Origin: Paucibacter sediminis
GTDB lineage: Bacteria > Pseudomonadota > Gammaproteobacteria > Burkholderiales > Burkholderiaceae_C
NCBI RefSeq assembly: GCF_030254645.1
Contig: NZ_CP116346.1
Span: 496,001 to 560,000 of the forward strand
Direction of reading: 5' to 3'
DNA length: 64,000 bases
Within the stretch, counting starts at the first letter, position 1. Each line of letters opens with the position of its first letter. The notes under the pieces were generated by a model. It was not told where the DNA came from. It worked only from the letters and a program-made list of their open reading frames with translations, and did no database searches. Position numbers and translations under genes: made by a program. Below are positions 1 to 7,739 of the stretch, piece after piece.

Positions 1-388
1 GATCGAGCTGATCTGGAAGCACCGCTTCCTCTACCGCGACCTCAACGACCTGCTCTCCAAGAACCGCAAGCTGGAGACGCATTTCCAGAGCGTGCTGCAG
101 CACAAGGGTCAGGCCATGCGCACCGTGCTGGCCGGCCTGCAGCATGGCGGCGCGCTGCGCATGGATGCGCGCGAGGCCGGCCCCGCCGCCAACTCCATGG
201 TGGTGCTGCTGAGCTACTGGCTCAGCTACGAATATGTGCGCGACCCGCGCCATGCGCTGGAACCCGAACGTGCCGGCGCGGCGCTGATGCGCGGCGCCTT
301 CCATGTGCTGAGCCTGCTGCTGCCCTATCTGGAGCCGGCCTCACGCGAGCATCTGTTTGCACTCGCCGACTCATACCAACAATCCTGA
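1..388 (+). CDS. TetR/AcrR-family transcriptional regulator, C-terminal part (5' end outside window)
   Basis: Reading from base 2 the frame is open to a TGA at 386-388 and encodes 128 residues beginning IELIWKHRFLYRDLNDLL. This resembles the C-terminal ligand-binding domain of a TetR subfamily, where an aromatic/charged helix of the form W(K/R)xRFxYRDLNxLL recurs. The DNA-binding N-terminus is not in the window. A TPR protein follows 12 bases downstream on the same strand, so the two may be co-transcribed. The family call rests on this one domain and is moderately sure; the regulated genes are unknown. Confidence 0.7.
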   Translation, partial: IELIWKHRFLYRDLNDLLSKNRKLETHFQSVLQHKGQAMRTVLAGLQHGGALRMDAREAGPAANSMVVLLSYWLSYEYVRDPRHALEPERAGAALMRGAFHVLSLLLPYLEPASREHLFALADSYQQS

Positions 389-400
389 AGGAGACGACCC

Positions 401-1174
401 ATGGCCAAGTGGACTGCATTTCCCTACGACAACGCCGCCTTCATCTACGACGCGGCGTCGCTGAAGAAGCATTGGGCACGCCTGCATGCCGGCGATGCCG
501 AGCCCTGGCCCAAGGACGCGGCCGTGGTGCAGGCCTGGATCCACTTCCACGCGGGCGAGTTCCAGAAGGCCTATGAGGCCGGCATTGCTGCGGAAGGTGC
601 CGGCATCACCGTGGCCAACAAGGCCCAGGCCATCTATGCCAACTATCTGGAGAAGAAGGAAAAGACCAAGCTCGAGATGTTCCTGGAAGTGGCCGAGCGC
701 GCCGACATCCAGCAGGGCACCGAGCCCAAGAACCCGAATGCCTATTACTGGCAGGCCTATGCCATCGGCCGCTATGGCCAGGGCATCAGCGTGGCCAAGG
801 CGCTGGCGCAGGGCCTGGGCAGCAAGGTCAAGAACGCGCTGGAGAAGGCCATCGAGCTGCAACCCAAGCACGCCGACGCGCACATCGCCCTCGGCGCCTT
901 CCATGCCGAGGTGATCGACAAGGTGGGCAAGCTGCTGGGTAGGACCCAGGGCGCCGATACCGCCACCGGCCTGAAGATGTTCGAGCAGGCCCTCAAGCTC
1001 AACCCGAGCAGCGCGATTGCGATGATCGAGCGCGCCAACGGCCTCATCATGCTGGAGGGCGACAAGCGCATGAAGCAGGCCGAGGCCCTCTATGCCGACG
1101 CCGCCGCCTGCACCCCCATGGATGCGATGGAATGCCTGGATGTGGAACTGGCGCGCGAGGAACTGGAGGACTGA
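401..1174 (+). CDS. TPR-repeat protein
   Basis: The gene encodes 257 residues with no signal peptide, so it is probably cytoplasmic. An AAGGAG ribosome binding site at 388-393 fixes the ATG start. Two helix pairs match the tetratricopeptide pattern: around residues 146-172 (ALEKAIELQPKHADAHIALG) and 190-218 (MFEQALKLNPSSAIAMIERA). The N-terminal half also looks all-helical and ends in a possible degenerate repeat. TPR domains mediate protein-protein contact; no enzymatic motif is visible. It lies immediately behind the TetR-type regulator. The partner and pathway cannot be told from the sequence. Confidence 0.8.
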   Translation: MAKWTAFPYDNAAFIYDAASLKKHWARLHAGDAEPWPKDAAVVQAWIHFHAGEFQKAYEAGIAAEGAGITVANKAQAIYANYLEKKEKTKLEMFLEVAERADIQQGTEPKNPNAYYWQAYAIGRYGQGISVAKALAQGLGSKVKNALEKAIELQPKHADAHIALGAFHAEVIDKVGKLLGRTQGADTATGLKMFEQALKLNPSSAIAMIERANGLIMLEGDKRMKQAEALYADAAACTPMDAMECLDVELAREELED

Positions 1175-1421
1175 GCGAGGGCCAGTCCCTAGTCTGAAGA
1201 CCTCGGACGAGGGCAGCCCCGTAGCAATTGGCCGGGCGCGGCGCTAACCTTGATCACCCTCAAGCGCTTGTAACGCCATGCGACCCCTACCCGGGGCTGC
1301 TGGCCCACAGGGCACGCACAGCTCGATCGAGCCAGGCAGCAATCCCTGAGCCCCCTCGCTCTTTGCCGGCGCCCTGAGCGGCGCTTGCGGACCCACCCTC
1401 CAGCAGTATGGGGAGCCGCAA

Positions 1422-1841
1422 ATGAAGCCCATCGTTCTCATGATCTTGCTGGCCGGCAGCGCCATGGCACAGACCGGCACAGGCAGCAGCACCAGTTCCG
1501 ACGCCGCCATCGAGGCCAGGCAACGAGTCGATTGCGCGATCAGCAAGCACGCCGGCACCCGGCCCGATGCCCCCAGGCCGCGCGGCTATATGAATACCGA
1601 AGCCACCGACTACGACAACCCGAACTACGAATACTCGCCCTGCAGCGATGCCGAGTACAGCGAGTACAAGAGCATGTTCGACCCGGCCCGCATGTTGCGC
1701 GAAGCGCCGTCGGCCGCGGGCCGCAGCAGCCCCGCCCAGGAGCGCGCCCTGGTGATCCGCGAACTGCAGCGCGCGCGCCAGGCCGGCGAACTGAATTGGG
1801 CGGACCTGGAAATGGGCCTGCCCATGAAGACGCCGCTCTGA
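1422..1841 (+). CDS. small exported protein, paralogue of the next gene
   Basis: 139 residues starting with a clear signal peptide (MKPIVLMILLAGSAMA, cleavage before QTGT), so it is exported to the periplasm or beyond. A GGGGAG site lies just upstream of the ATG. The mature part has two cysteines and the segment CSDAEYSEYKSMFDPAR followed by PSAAGR. A nearly superposable segment occurs in the protein encoded at 2021-2368, so the pair probably arose by duplication. No known domain is recognised and the function is unknown. The 247 bases before it (1175-1421) hold nothing else recognisable. Confidence 0.7.
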   Translation: MKPIVLMILLAGSAMAQTGTGSSTSSDAAIEARQRVDCAISKHAGTRPDAPRPRGYMNTEATDYDNPNYEYSPCSDAEYSEYKSMFDPARMLREAPSAAGRSSPAQERALVIRELQRARQAGELNWADLEMGLPMKTPL

Positions 1842-2020
1842 ACTGCCGCAAGCAGGCGTTTGACGCAAGCGCATTAATTCACGTTTTCACCAGACTGATC
1901 TCGCGATCCACCCCCGCAGTCACGGATGGCAATCCGCTGGCTGCGGGGCTAAGCTACGCGCCATGTGCCGGGCCTCAATGCAACGGCATCCCGTTCACTC
2001 ACCGCGAGACAAGGTTGAAT

Positions 2021-2368
2021 ATGAAGCGCACCCTGATTGCCCTGATCCTGGCTCCCCTGGCCGCTGCCTCCTGGGCCAGCAACCAGGAAGCCAACGCCCT
2101 GCGCGCCGAGTGCGCCGCCAAGTACAGCCCGGTGGCCGAGGCCACGGCGTCGAACGAGTACCAGTTCGTCTACAAGAAGGGTGACTATCGCGGCGAGAAG
2201 CACAACGGCAAGGTCGTGGGCTGCTCGGACTCGCAGTACAACACCTACCTGGCCAGCGCGGACCCGGCGCGCGTGATGTCGGCCAACCCGACCGCCGCCG
2301 GCCGCCCGAATATCAAGCCCAATATCAAGCCCAACCTGGCCGCCGAAGCGGCCAAGAACGGCAAGTAA
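2021..2368 (+). CDS. small exported protein, paralogue of the previous gene
   Basis: 115 residues. The start is set at the ATG that opens a signal peptide (MKRTLIALILAPLAAASWAS); the longer upstream frame has no homology-like content. The mature region has two cysteines, the shared core CSDSQYNTYLASADPARVM followed by PTAAGR, and a Lys/Pro-rich tail with the tandem repeat NIKPNIKPN. The second cysteine begins the shared core, so a disulfide with the first is plausible in both paralogues. Function unknown. The 179-base gap before it shows no further gene. Confidence 0.7.
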   Translation: MKRTLIALILAPLAAASWASNQEANALRAECAAKYSPVAEATASNEYQFVYKKGDYRGEKHNGKVVGCSDSQYNTYLASADPARVMSANPTAAGRPNIKPNIKPNLAAEAAKNGK

Positions 2369-2373
2369 GAAGC

Positions 2374-3795
2374 TCAGCCCTCCTCGCCCCAGGGCAGCAT
2401 CAGGGCGAGGAGTAGCAGCTTGTTGAACTCGGGCGCAAAGCGCTCGATGATGGCCTCGGGATCGGGGCAGAGCTTGCTGTCGGTGATGAGGCCGAACTGC
2501 ACATGGCCGGCATAGGTGAGGATGCTGACGCCCATGCCGATGTCGCCCGACTGCGGCACCCAGAACATCACCCGCTCCACCGTCGAGCCGCAGAACTTCA
2601 GCGCCTCGGCCGGGCCGGGCACATTGGTCATCACCGCGGTGGCCTTCTTGGCAAAGATGTTCAGCATCGCGTGCTGCACCGGCTTGATCAGCAGGCCGGC
2701 CACACTCAAGAGGCCGAAGGCCATGATGGGCTGGAAGCTGCCCTTCAGCTCCTGCATGCGCGTGCGCACCGCGTAGAGCCGCTCCACCGGATTCTCGATG
2801 CCGATCGGCAGCACCAGCGGCACCAGGCCGAAGCGGTTGCCCAGCTGATAGGCCTTCTCCAGCGGCCGCAGATTCACCGGCACCATGGCGCGGATCTCCT
2901 GCCCCGTCACATCGTCGCCCTTGTCGATCAGGTAGCGGCCGATCGCGCCCGCCACGCAGGACAAGAGCACATCGTTGATCGAGCAATTGAGCGCCTTGCC
3001 CACCGCCTTCACCGCGTCCAGCGGCAGGGCGTCGTCCCAGGCCACGCGCTTGTGCGTGCCGGGCTTGCCCTTGAGACGGGTGTGCGAGTCGTCGCTCATG
3101 AGCGCAAAGGCCGCCACATCGCTGACCGCCTGGTAGCCCATGCGGGCCGCATGCAGCGAGCTGTCGAGCGGATGCTCCTGCTGCATCACCATGTCCACCG
3201 ACTTGGCCATGCCAGCGCCGGCCACGCCGATGGCCTTGATGGTCAGGTCGCTGATGGGCTTGAGCAGGGCGTCGGTGAGCCAGTCCTGGTCGTCGCGCGG
3301 CTGCTGCTTGCGCTTGGGCGGCGGCTTGCCGCCATCCGTGATCGAGAGCATGACGGCAATCAAGGCGATGCCGTCGGCGATGCAATGGTGGATGCGCGCG
3401 ATCAGGGCGCTGCCGCCGTCCATGTCCTCGACCAGCTGGAACTGCCACAGCGGCCGGCGGTGATCCAGCGGCTCGGCCGCCAGCTCGCCCACGCGCTCCT
3501 GCAGCGCCGCCTGCCGTGTCTGCCCCTTGGCGGGCGTGAGGGTGGTGGTCAGCACATGCTGGCGGATGTCGAAGTCTTCGTCGTCCACCCATTGGGCGCC
3601 GAGCGTGTCTTCCACCACCTTCTGGCGGAAGCGGGTGTACTGCAGCAGGCGCTCCTCCACGCGCTGGCGCAGGGCTTCCAGCGTGATGCCGGGGCGGATG
3701 AACCACACGCCGACGATCATCATCAGATTCGCCTCGGTGTCCATGCGCAACCAGGCGGTGTCCACCTTGGACATGCGTTGTGCGGCCAGTGCCAA
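2374..3795 (-). CDS. wax ester synthase / diacylglycerol acyltransferase (WS/DGAT)
   Basis: Family enzymes esterify fatty alcohols or diacylglycerol with acyl-CoA to make wax esters or triacylglycerol storage lipid. The acyltransferase motif HHxxxDG is present as HHCIADG at about residues 136-142. The C-terminal WS/DGAT domain follows, with VPVNLRP and NVPGP-type segments (TNVPGPAEALKF). The frame is open up to an ATG at 3855. I prefer a TTG at 3795 because GGAG lies 7 bases before it; an ATG at 3774 (MSKVDTAWL) is the next option. It is transcribed divergently from the acyl-CoA-binding protein gene, which could buffer or deliver its substrate. Length (473 residues) is normal for the family. 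Confidence 0.9.
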   Translation of the reverse strand: MALAAQRMSKVDTAWLRMDTEANLMMIVGVWFIRPGITLEALRQRVEERLLQYTRFRQKVVEDTLGAQWVDDEDFDIRQHVLTTTLTPAKGQTRQAALQERVGELAAEPLDHRRPLWQFQLVEDMDGGSALIARIHHCIADGIALIAVMLSITDGGKPPPKRKQQPRDDQDWLTDALLKPISDLTIKAIGVAGAGMAKSVDMVMQQEHPLDSSLHAARMGYQAVSDVAAFALMSDDSHTRLKGKPGTHKRVAWDDALPLDAVKAVGKALNCSINDVLLSCVAGAIGRYLIDKGDDVTGQEIRAMVPVNLRPLEKAYQLGNRFGLVPLVLPIGIENPVERLYAVRTRMQELKGSFQPIMAFGLLSVAGLLIKPVQHAMLNIFAKKATAVMTNVPGPAEALKFCGSTVERVMFWVPQSGDIGMGVSILTYAGHVQFGLITDSKLCPDPEAIIERFAPEFNKLLLLALMLPWGEEG

Positions 3796-3895
3796 TTTGT
3801 TCTCCTGTTGCTTCTTGCTTCTAGAGTTTGCGCACCAGACCATGCTGGTTAACATCCGCTGCGTCCATACCGATTGTCACCAGTACTGAGGAGCC

Positions 3896-4150
3896 ATGAT
3901 GAGCCTGAATGAGCAATTCGAAGCCGCTGTTGCAGCATCCAAACAACTGCCCGAGCGCCCCGACAACATGACCCTGCTGAAGCTCTACGCGCTCTACAAG
4001 CAAGGCAGCAGCGGCGACGTGGAGGGCTCCCGCCCCGGCTTCACCGACATGGTGGGCCGCGCCAAGTACGACGCCTGGGCCGCCCTCAAGGGCACCGCGG
4101 CCGACGAGGCCAAGCAGCAGTACATCGACCTGATCGAATCGCTGCAGTAA
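3896..4150 (+). CDS. acyl-CoA-binding protein (ACBP)
   Basis: 84 residues, the usual ACBP size. The family binds medium- and long-chain acyl-CoA esters in the cytoplasm. The conserved signature is present: LLKLYALYKQGSSGD, then RPGFTD and GRAKYDAWAALKG, which carry the Tyr and Lys residues that contact CoA. Tandem ATGs at 3896 and 3899 are both possible starts, with GAGG just upstream. It diverges from the WS/DGAT gene and faces the PHA-system gene, suggesting a role in lipid or polyester storage. It ends at a shared hairpin terminator. Confidence 0.93.
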   Translation: MMSLNEQFEAAVAASKQLPERPDNMTLLKLYALYKQGSSGDVEGSRPGFTDMVGRAKYDAWAALKGTAADEAKQQYIDLIESLQ

Positions 4151-4170
4151 AGCCCCGCCGTGCGCGCCAG

Positions 4171-4197
4171 GCCGGCCTGCTCAGGCCGGCTTTTTCT
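4171..4197 (+). terminator. rho-independent terminator after the ACBP gene
   Basis: A perfect 8-bp stem (GCCGGCCT / AGGCCGGC) with a GCTC loop is followed by TTTTTCTT. It begins 20 bases after the ACBP stop. Its right part overlaps the last codons of the convergent PHA-system gene. Confidence 0.85.
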
Positions 4198-4510
4198 TGC
4201 CCGCCGCCTTCTTGGCAGCGGCACTGGCCAGCAACTGGTCCAGCTCCTTCTGGATCTCGCCCTCGATGGTGGACTTGAAGGCGCCCAGCAGCAGGCCCAG
4301 CCTGGCATGCAGATCGAAATGATCGGCCGCCACGATCAGCTCGCCCTTCACGCCCGAGCGCGTGAACTCCACCGTGTCGCTGGTCTCGCCCTCCAGCACC
4401 GTGCATTCCATGTCGAACTTGTCCTCCACCTGCTCGGCCCAGGCCCAGGCAATTTCGCGCGCCTTCTTCAGGCCCAGGGCATGTTCACGGTGAATGCGGA
4501 TGTCGGCCAT
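4181..4510 (-). CDS. polyhydroxyalkanoic acid system family protein
   Basis: 109 residues matching the small PHA-granule-region family in length and in segments such as MADIRIHREHALGLKKAREIA at the start, VEFTRSGVKGEL in the middle and LGLLLGAFKSTIEGEI near the end. The tail is Lys/Ala-rich (AAAKKAAGKKKPA), which could interact with nucleic acid or a granule surface; that part is inference. Family members are found near polyhydroxyalkanoate genes but the biochemical role is not established. Its start overlaps the end of the upstream aminopeptidase gene by 26 bases, so it is probably the last gene of that minus-strand operon. Confidence 0.85.
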   Translation of the reverse strand: MADIRIHREHALGLKKAREIAWAWAEQVEDKFDMECTVLEGETSDTVEFTRSGVKGELIVAADHFDLHARLGLLLGAFKSTIEGEIQKELDQLLASAAAKKAAGKKKPA

Positions 4511-5582
4511 CGGTGGCTCCTTGTTCTGACAATGCCTGCAACTCTAAGCGACGCTGCGGCTTGGGCAGCGCCGCCAGGCGTCGCACCTCGGCATAGAAGC
4601 GCGACCAGTCGCCGTCCAGCCGGGCATGCAGGCGCTCGAACTGCGGCGTGAGCTCGTTGTAGGCGCCCAGCACCGCCAGGCTGGCGTTGTTGGCGCGCGC
4701 ATACCAGCCGTCGTAGCCCGCATAGCCGCCCCAGGCCTCGCGCTTGAGCTGCTCGTAGTCGGCGCGCAGCGCGGCGAACAGGGCCTGCTTGGCGGCGCGC
4801 TTGGCCGCGTCATCCTGCGCGCCGGCATAGAGCTGGGCCAGCCGCTCGCGGTAGCGCAGGTTCAGCGCCAGAAAGTCGCGCCGCCTTGCATCGCCCTGGC
4901 GATAGATCTGCAATGCCGCCGCCGAGCCCTGCTGGCGCAGCCAGGCCTCGGCGCCCAGGCGCTCCACCGCGCCGGCAAAGCTCTCGTTGAAGACCGTGTC
5001 GTCCTTGGCATAGGCCACCTGGTGCGCCAGCTCATGGAAGATCATGCGCGCCAGCTCGCCCTCGGCATAGGCGATGAAGGTGTTCAGCAGGGGGTCGCCG
5101 CCCAGCCAGCTGCTCCAGCCCAGGGTCGAATAGGCCGGCACGCCGTACACGCTGACCTCCAGGCCCTGCGCGCGCAGCGGCGCCGCAAAGGCCTCGGCCT
5201 CGGCCTGCTCGAAATAGCCGCGATAGCCCACGCAGCCCATGAGGGGAAAGCACCAGGTCTGCAGGTTGAGGCTGAACTCGGGCGTGGCCACCACGTTCCA
5301 GACCGCGGCGCTGCGGCCCAGCTCCGCATAGCGGCGGTAGCTGTTGTTGTCGGGCAGCTTGAGCTCGCGCACCGAGAACTCGCGCATGCGCTGGCTCAAG
5401 CGCAGGCGCTCGCGCAACGCGGGCTGGAGCTCGGGCTGGGCCAGCCATTCGTCCACCGGCCTGGCGGCATTGACCAGGCGCAGATGGCCCGCCACCGAAT
5501 GGCTCAGATAGCCCAGCTCGGCGCAGCCGCTCAGCAGCGCCATCGCGGCCGCGGCGGCCAGCGCCAGCAGCCCCCGCCTCAC
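4485..5582 (-). CDS. putative lipoprotein aminopeptidase (HExxH zinc metallopeptidase)
   Basis: 365 residues. The chosen GTG at 5582 overlaps the upstream TGA as GTGA, which indicates translational coupling. The N-terminus is a lipoprotein signal ending LLSGC (Cys at residue 20), so the protein is probably membrane-tethered in the envelope. The zinc motif HELAH lies at about residues 182-186, followed by NESFAGAVERLG with the likely third ligand Glu. This arrangement and length fit the predicted aminopeptidase family typified by PF10023. Substrate unknown. The coupling to a molybdopterin oxidoreductase is unexpected for a peptidase. Confidence 0.85.
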   Translation of the reverse strand: MRRGLLALAAAAAMALLSGCAELGYLSHSVAGHLRLVNAARPVDEWLAQPELQPALRERLRLSQRMREFSVRELKLPDNNSYRRYAELGRSAAVWNVVATPEFSLNLQTWCFPLMGCVGYRGYFEQAEAEAFAAPLRAQGLEVSVYGVPAYSTLGWSSWLGGDPLLNTFIAYAEGELARMIFHELAHQVAYAKDDTVFNESFAGAVERLGAEAWLRQQGSAAALQIYRQGDARRRDFLALNLRYRERLAQLYAGAQDDAAKRAAKQALFAALRADYEQLKREAWGGYAGYDGWYARANNASLAVLGAYNELTPQFERLHARLDGDWSRFYAEVRRLAALPKPQRRLELQALSEQGATDGRHPHSP

Positions 5583-7624
5583 GCGGCGGCCACCTCGACC
5601 AGGCAGTCGTAGAACACCGGGGCATGGCCCATATCGGTCAGGCCCTGGTGCGTCACCTCGTTGACATTGCTGCCGCCCGCACCCAGCTTGCGCCACCACA
5701 CGCCCAGGCCGTTGACCACGCCGGGGCGTGCGCGCGCGCTCACCGCCAGCCGGCACAGATAGCTGCCGCGGTCGTTGAAGGCACGCACCATGGTGCCATC
5801 GGCCAGGCCGCGCGCCGCCGCGTCGTCGGCATGCATCTCCAGCAGCGGCTCGCCCTCGATGTCGCGCAGGCTCTTCACGTTCACGAAGCTGGAATTGAGG
5901 AAGTTGCGCGCCGGCGGCGAGATCATCGCCAGCGGATAGCGCGCCGCCAGCGCCGGTGCCGAGCGCGCACTCTCGTAGTTGGGCACGAAATCCGCCCCGC
6001 CGGCCTGGGCCCGGCCGTTGGGGGTCAAGAACTGACCCTCGGCGAAAGGCGCCTCGGCCAGCGGCAGGCTCCACCAGCCCTGGCTGCGCAAGGCCTCGAA
6101 GTCGACGCTGTCGCGGAAGGCCTGGCGCGCCAGCTGCTCATCGGTGTCGGCAAAGCAGGCGTCGCTGAAGCCCATGGCGGCGGCCAGCTCGCGGAAGATC
6201 TGGGTGTTGGACTTGGCCTCGCCCACCGGCGCGATCGCCGGCTCGTTGATCAGCACATCGGTATGGCCATAGCTGGTGTGCAGGTCCAGGTGCTCCAGCT
6301 GGGTGGTGGCGGGCAGCACATAGTCGGCCAGGTCGGCCGTATCGGTCATGAAATGCTCCAGCACCACGGTGAACAGGTCGGCGCGCTGGAAGCCCTGCAC
6401 GACCTTGGGCGACTCGGGCGCCACCGCCACCGGGTTGCTGTTGTAGACGATCAGCGCCTCGACCTTGGGGCCGAACTCCGGCCCGGCCTCGCGCAGCAGC
6501 GCGTCGCCGATGGTGCTCATATTGATCAGCCGCGACGGCCGGCCGGCGCGCAGCTGGGGCAGCTCCAGCGCATCGACGTTCTTGTGCGGCGCGAACCAAC
6601 CCGAGCTGGAGAGCAGCAGGCCGCCGGCGCGCTGGCGCCAGGCGCCGGTCAGGCAGGGCAGCAGCGCGATCAAGCGCACCGCATTGCCGCCGCCGCGCAC
6701 GCGCTGCATGCCGTAGTTGAGGCGGATCGCGGCCGGCGCGATGGTGCCGTAGTCGCGCGCCAGCCCGCGCACCTCCGCGGCCGTGATGCCGCAGACCTCG
6801 GCCACCCGCTCGGGCGGCCATTGCAGGGCGCGCTCGCGCAACTCCTGCCAGCCGTCCACATGGCGGGCCAGGTAGTCGTGGTCCAGCCAGTCATGCGCGA
6901 TCAGCTCGTGCATCAGGCCCAGCGCCAGCGCCCCGTCGGTGCCCGGCAGCAGGGCGATGTGCTGATGGCATTTGTCGGCCGTCTCGGTCTTGCGCGGATC
7001 GATGCAGATCAGCTTGGCGCCGGCGCGCTTGGCCTGGTTGGCAAAGGTCCAGAAGTGCAGATTGGAGGCGATCGAATTGCTGCCCCAGATCAGGATCAGC
7101 CGGCTCTCGGCGAAGAAGCGCAGATGCATGCCCACCTTGTGCCCATAGGTGGCCGCCAGCGCCGCGCCGCCGGCGGAGGCGCAGATGGTGCGCTCCAGCT
7201 GCGAGGCGCCCAGCTTGTTGAAGAAACGCGCCGCGATGCTTTCGCCCTGCAACAGGCCCATGGTGCCGGCATAGCTGTAGGGCAGGATGGCCTGCGGATC
7301 CGCGATGGCCTTGAGCCGCGCGGCGATGTCGCCCAGCGCCTCGGCCCAGCCGACGCGCACGAACCGCGGCGCCTCCTGCTTGCCGCTGACGCGCTTGAGC
7401 GGGTGCAGCACGCGCTCGGGGTGGTAGCTGCGCTCCGCGTAGCGCGAGACCTTGGTGCACAGCGCGCCATGGGTGGAGCCATGCTCGGCCTGGCCCTGCA
7501 CCTTGGTGACGCGGCCGTCTTCCACGGTGATGCGCAAGGCACAGGTATCGGGGCAATCGTGCGGGCAGGCGCCCTTGACGACGCCGCTCTGTGGCAAGGG
7601 GGTGACAGCGATGACGGAATTCAT
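5579..7624 (-). CDS. molybdopterin-dependent oxidoreductase
   Basis: 681 residues from the ATG at 7624; the longer frame upstream is not convincing. The N-terminus carries the iron-sulfur ligands C20-x3-C24-x3-C28 (ACPHDCPDTC) with the fourth at C56 (GALCTK). The body follows the DMSO-reductase order: the molybdopterin-binding region (WGSNSIASNLHFW), a dinucleotide-binding stretch (LICIDPRKTETA), and the C-terminal molydopterin dinucleotide-binding domain. There is no Tat signal, so it is likely cytoplasmic. No electron-transfer subunit or cofactor gene is adjacent, so substrate and partner are unknown. A repeat motif lies in the coding sequence at 6021-6040. Confidence 0.9.
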   Translation of the reverse strand: MNSVIAVTPLPQSGVVKGACPHDCPDTCALRITVEDGRVTKVQGQAEHGSTHGALCTKVSRYAERSYHPERVLHPLKRVSGKQEAPRFVRVGWAEALGDIAARLKAIADPQAILPYSYAGTMGLLQGESIAARFFNKLGASQLERTICASAGGAALAATYGHKVGMHLRFFAESRLILIWGSNSIASNLHFWTFANQAKRAGAKLICIDPRKTETADKCHQHIALLPGTDGALALGLMHELIAHDWLDHDYLARHVDGWQELRERALQWPPERVAEVCGITAAEVRGLARDYGTIAPAAIRLNYGMQRVRGGGNAVRLIALLPCLTGAWRQRAGGLLLSSSGWFAPHKNVDALELPQLRAGRPSRLINMSTIGDALLREAGPEFGPKVEALIVYNSNPVAVAPESPKVVQGFQRADLFTVVLEHFMTDTADLADYVLPATTQLEHLDLHTSYGHTDVLINEPAIAPVGEAKSNTQIFRELAAAMGFSDACFADTDEQLARQAFRDSVDFEALRSQGWWSLPLAEAPFAEGQFLTPNGRAQAGGADFVPNYESARSAPALAARYPLAMISPPARNFLNSSFVNVKSLRDIEGEPLLEMHADDAAARGLADGTMVRAFNDRGSYLCRLAVSARARPGVVNGLGVWWRKLGAGGSNVNEVTHQGLTDMGHAPVFYDCLVEVAAA
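6021..6040. repeat. copy of the GGGGTCAG-type motif inside the oxidoreductase gene
   Basis: The plus strand reads GGGGTCAAGAACTGACCCTC, with arms GGGTCA and TGACCC around a 5-base loop. The minus strand AGGGTCAGTTCTTGAC matches the 16-base consensus GGGGTCAGRTYTTGCC at 13 positions. In the gene it encodes EGQFLTP using GGT and TTG, codons otherwise uncommon here. Confidence 0.5.
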
Positions 7625-7739
7625 CCGCGAACTATTGCACAGTGCCGGCCCGCATGCCTTGCGACACCCCAACAGCCGGGCGCGCCCCAGGGATCTGCGG
7701 CTACCCTTGCCCGCTCCAAGCACCCACCCGGAGCACTTC

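Noticed and set aside
1949-3706. 585-residue minus-strand frame over WS/DGAT
   Set aside because: Shifted-frame shadow of the WS/DGAT gene; no motif.
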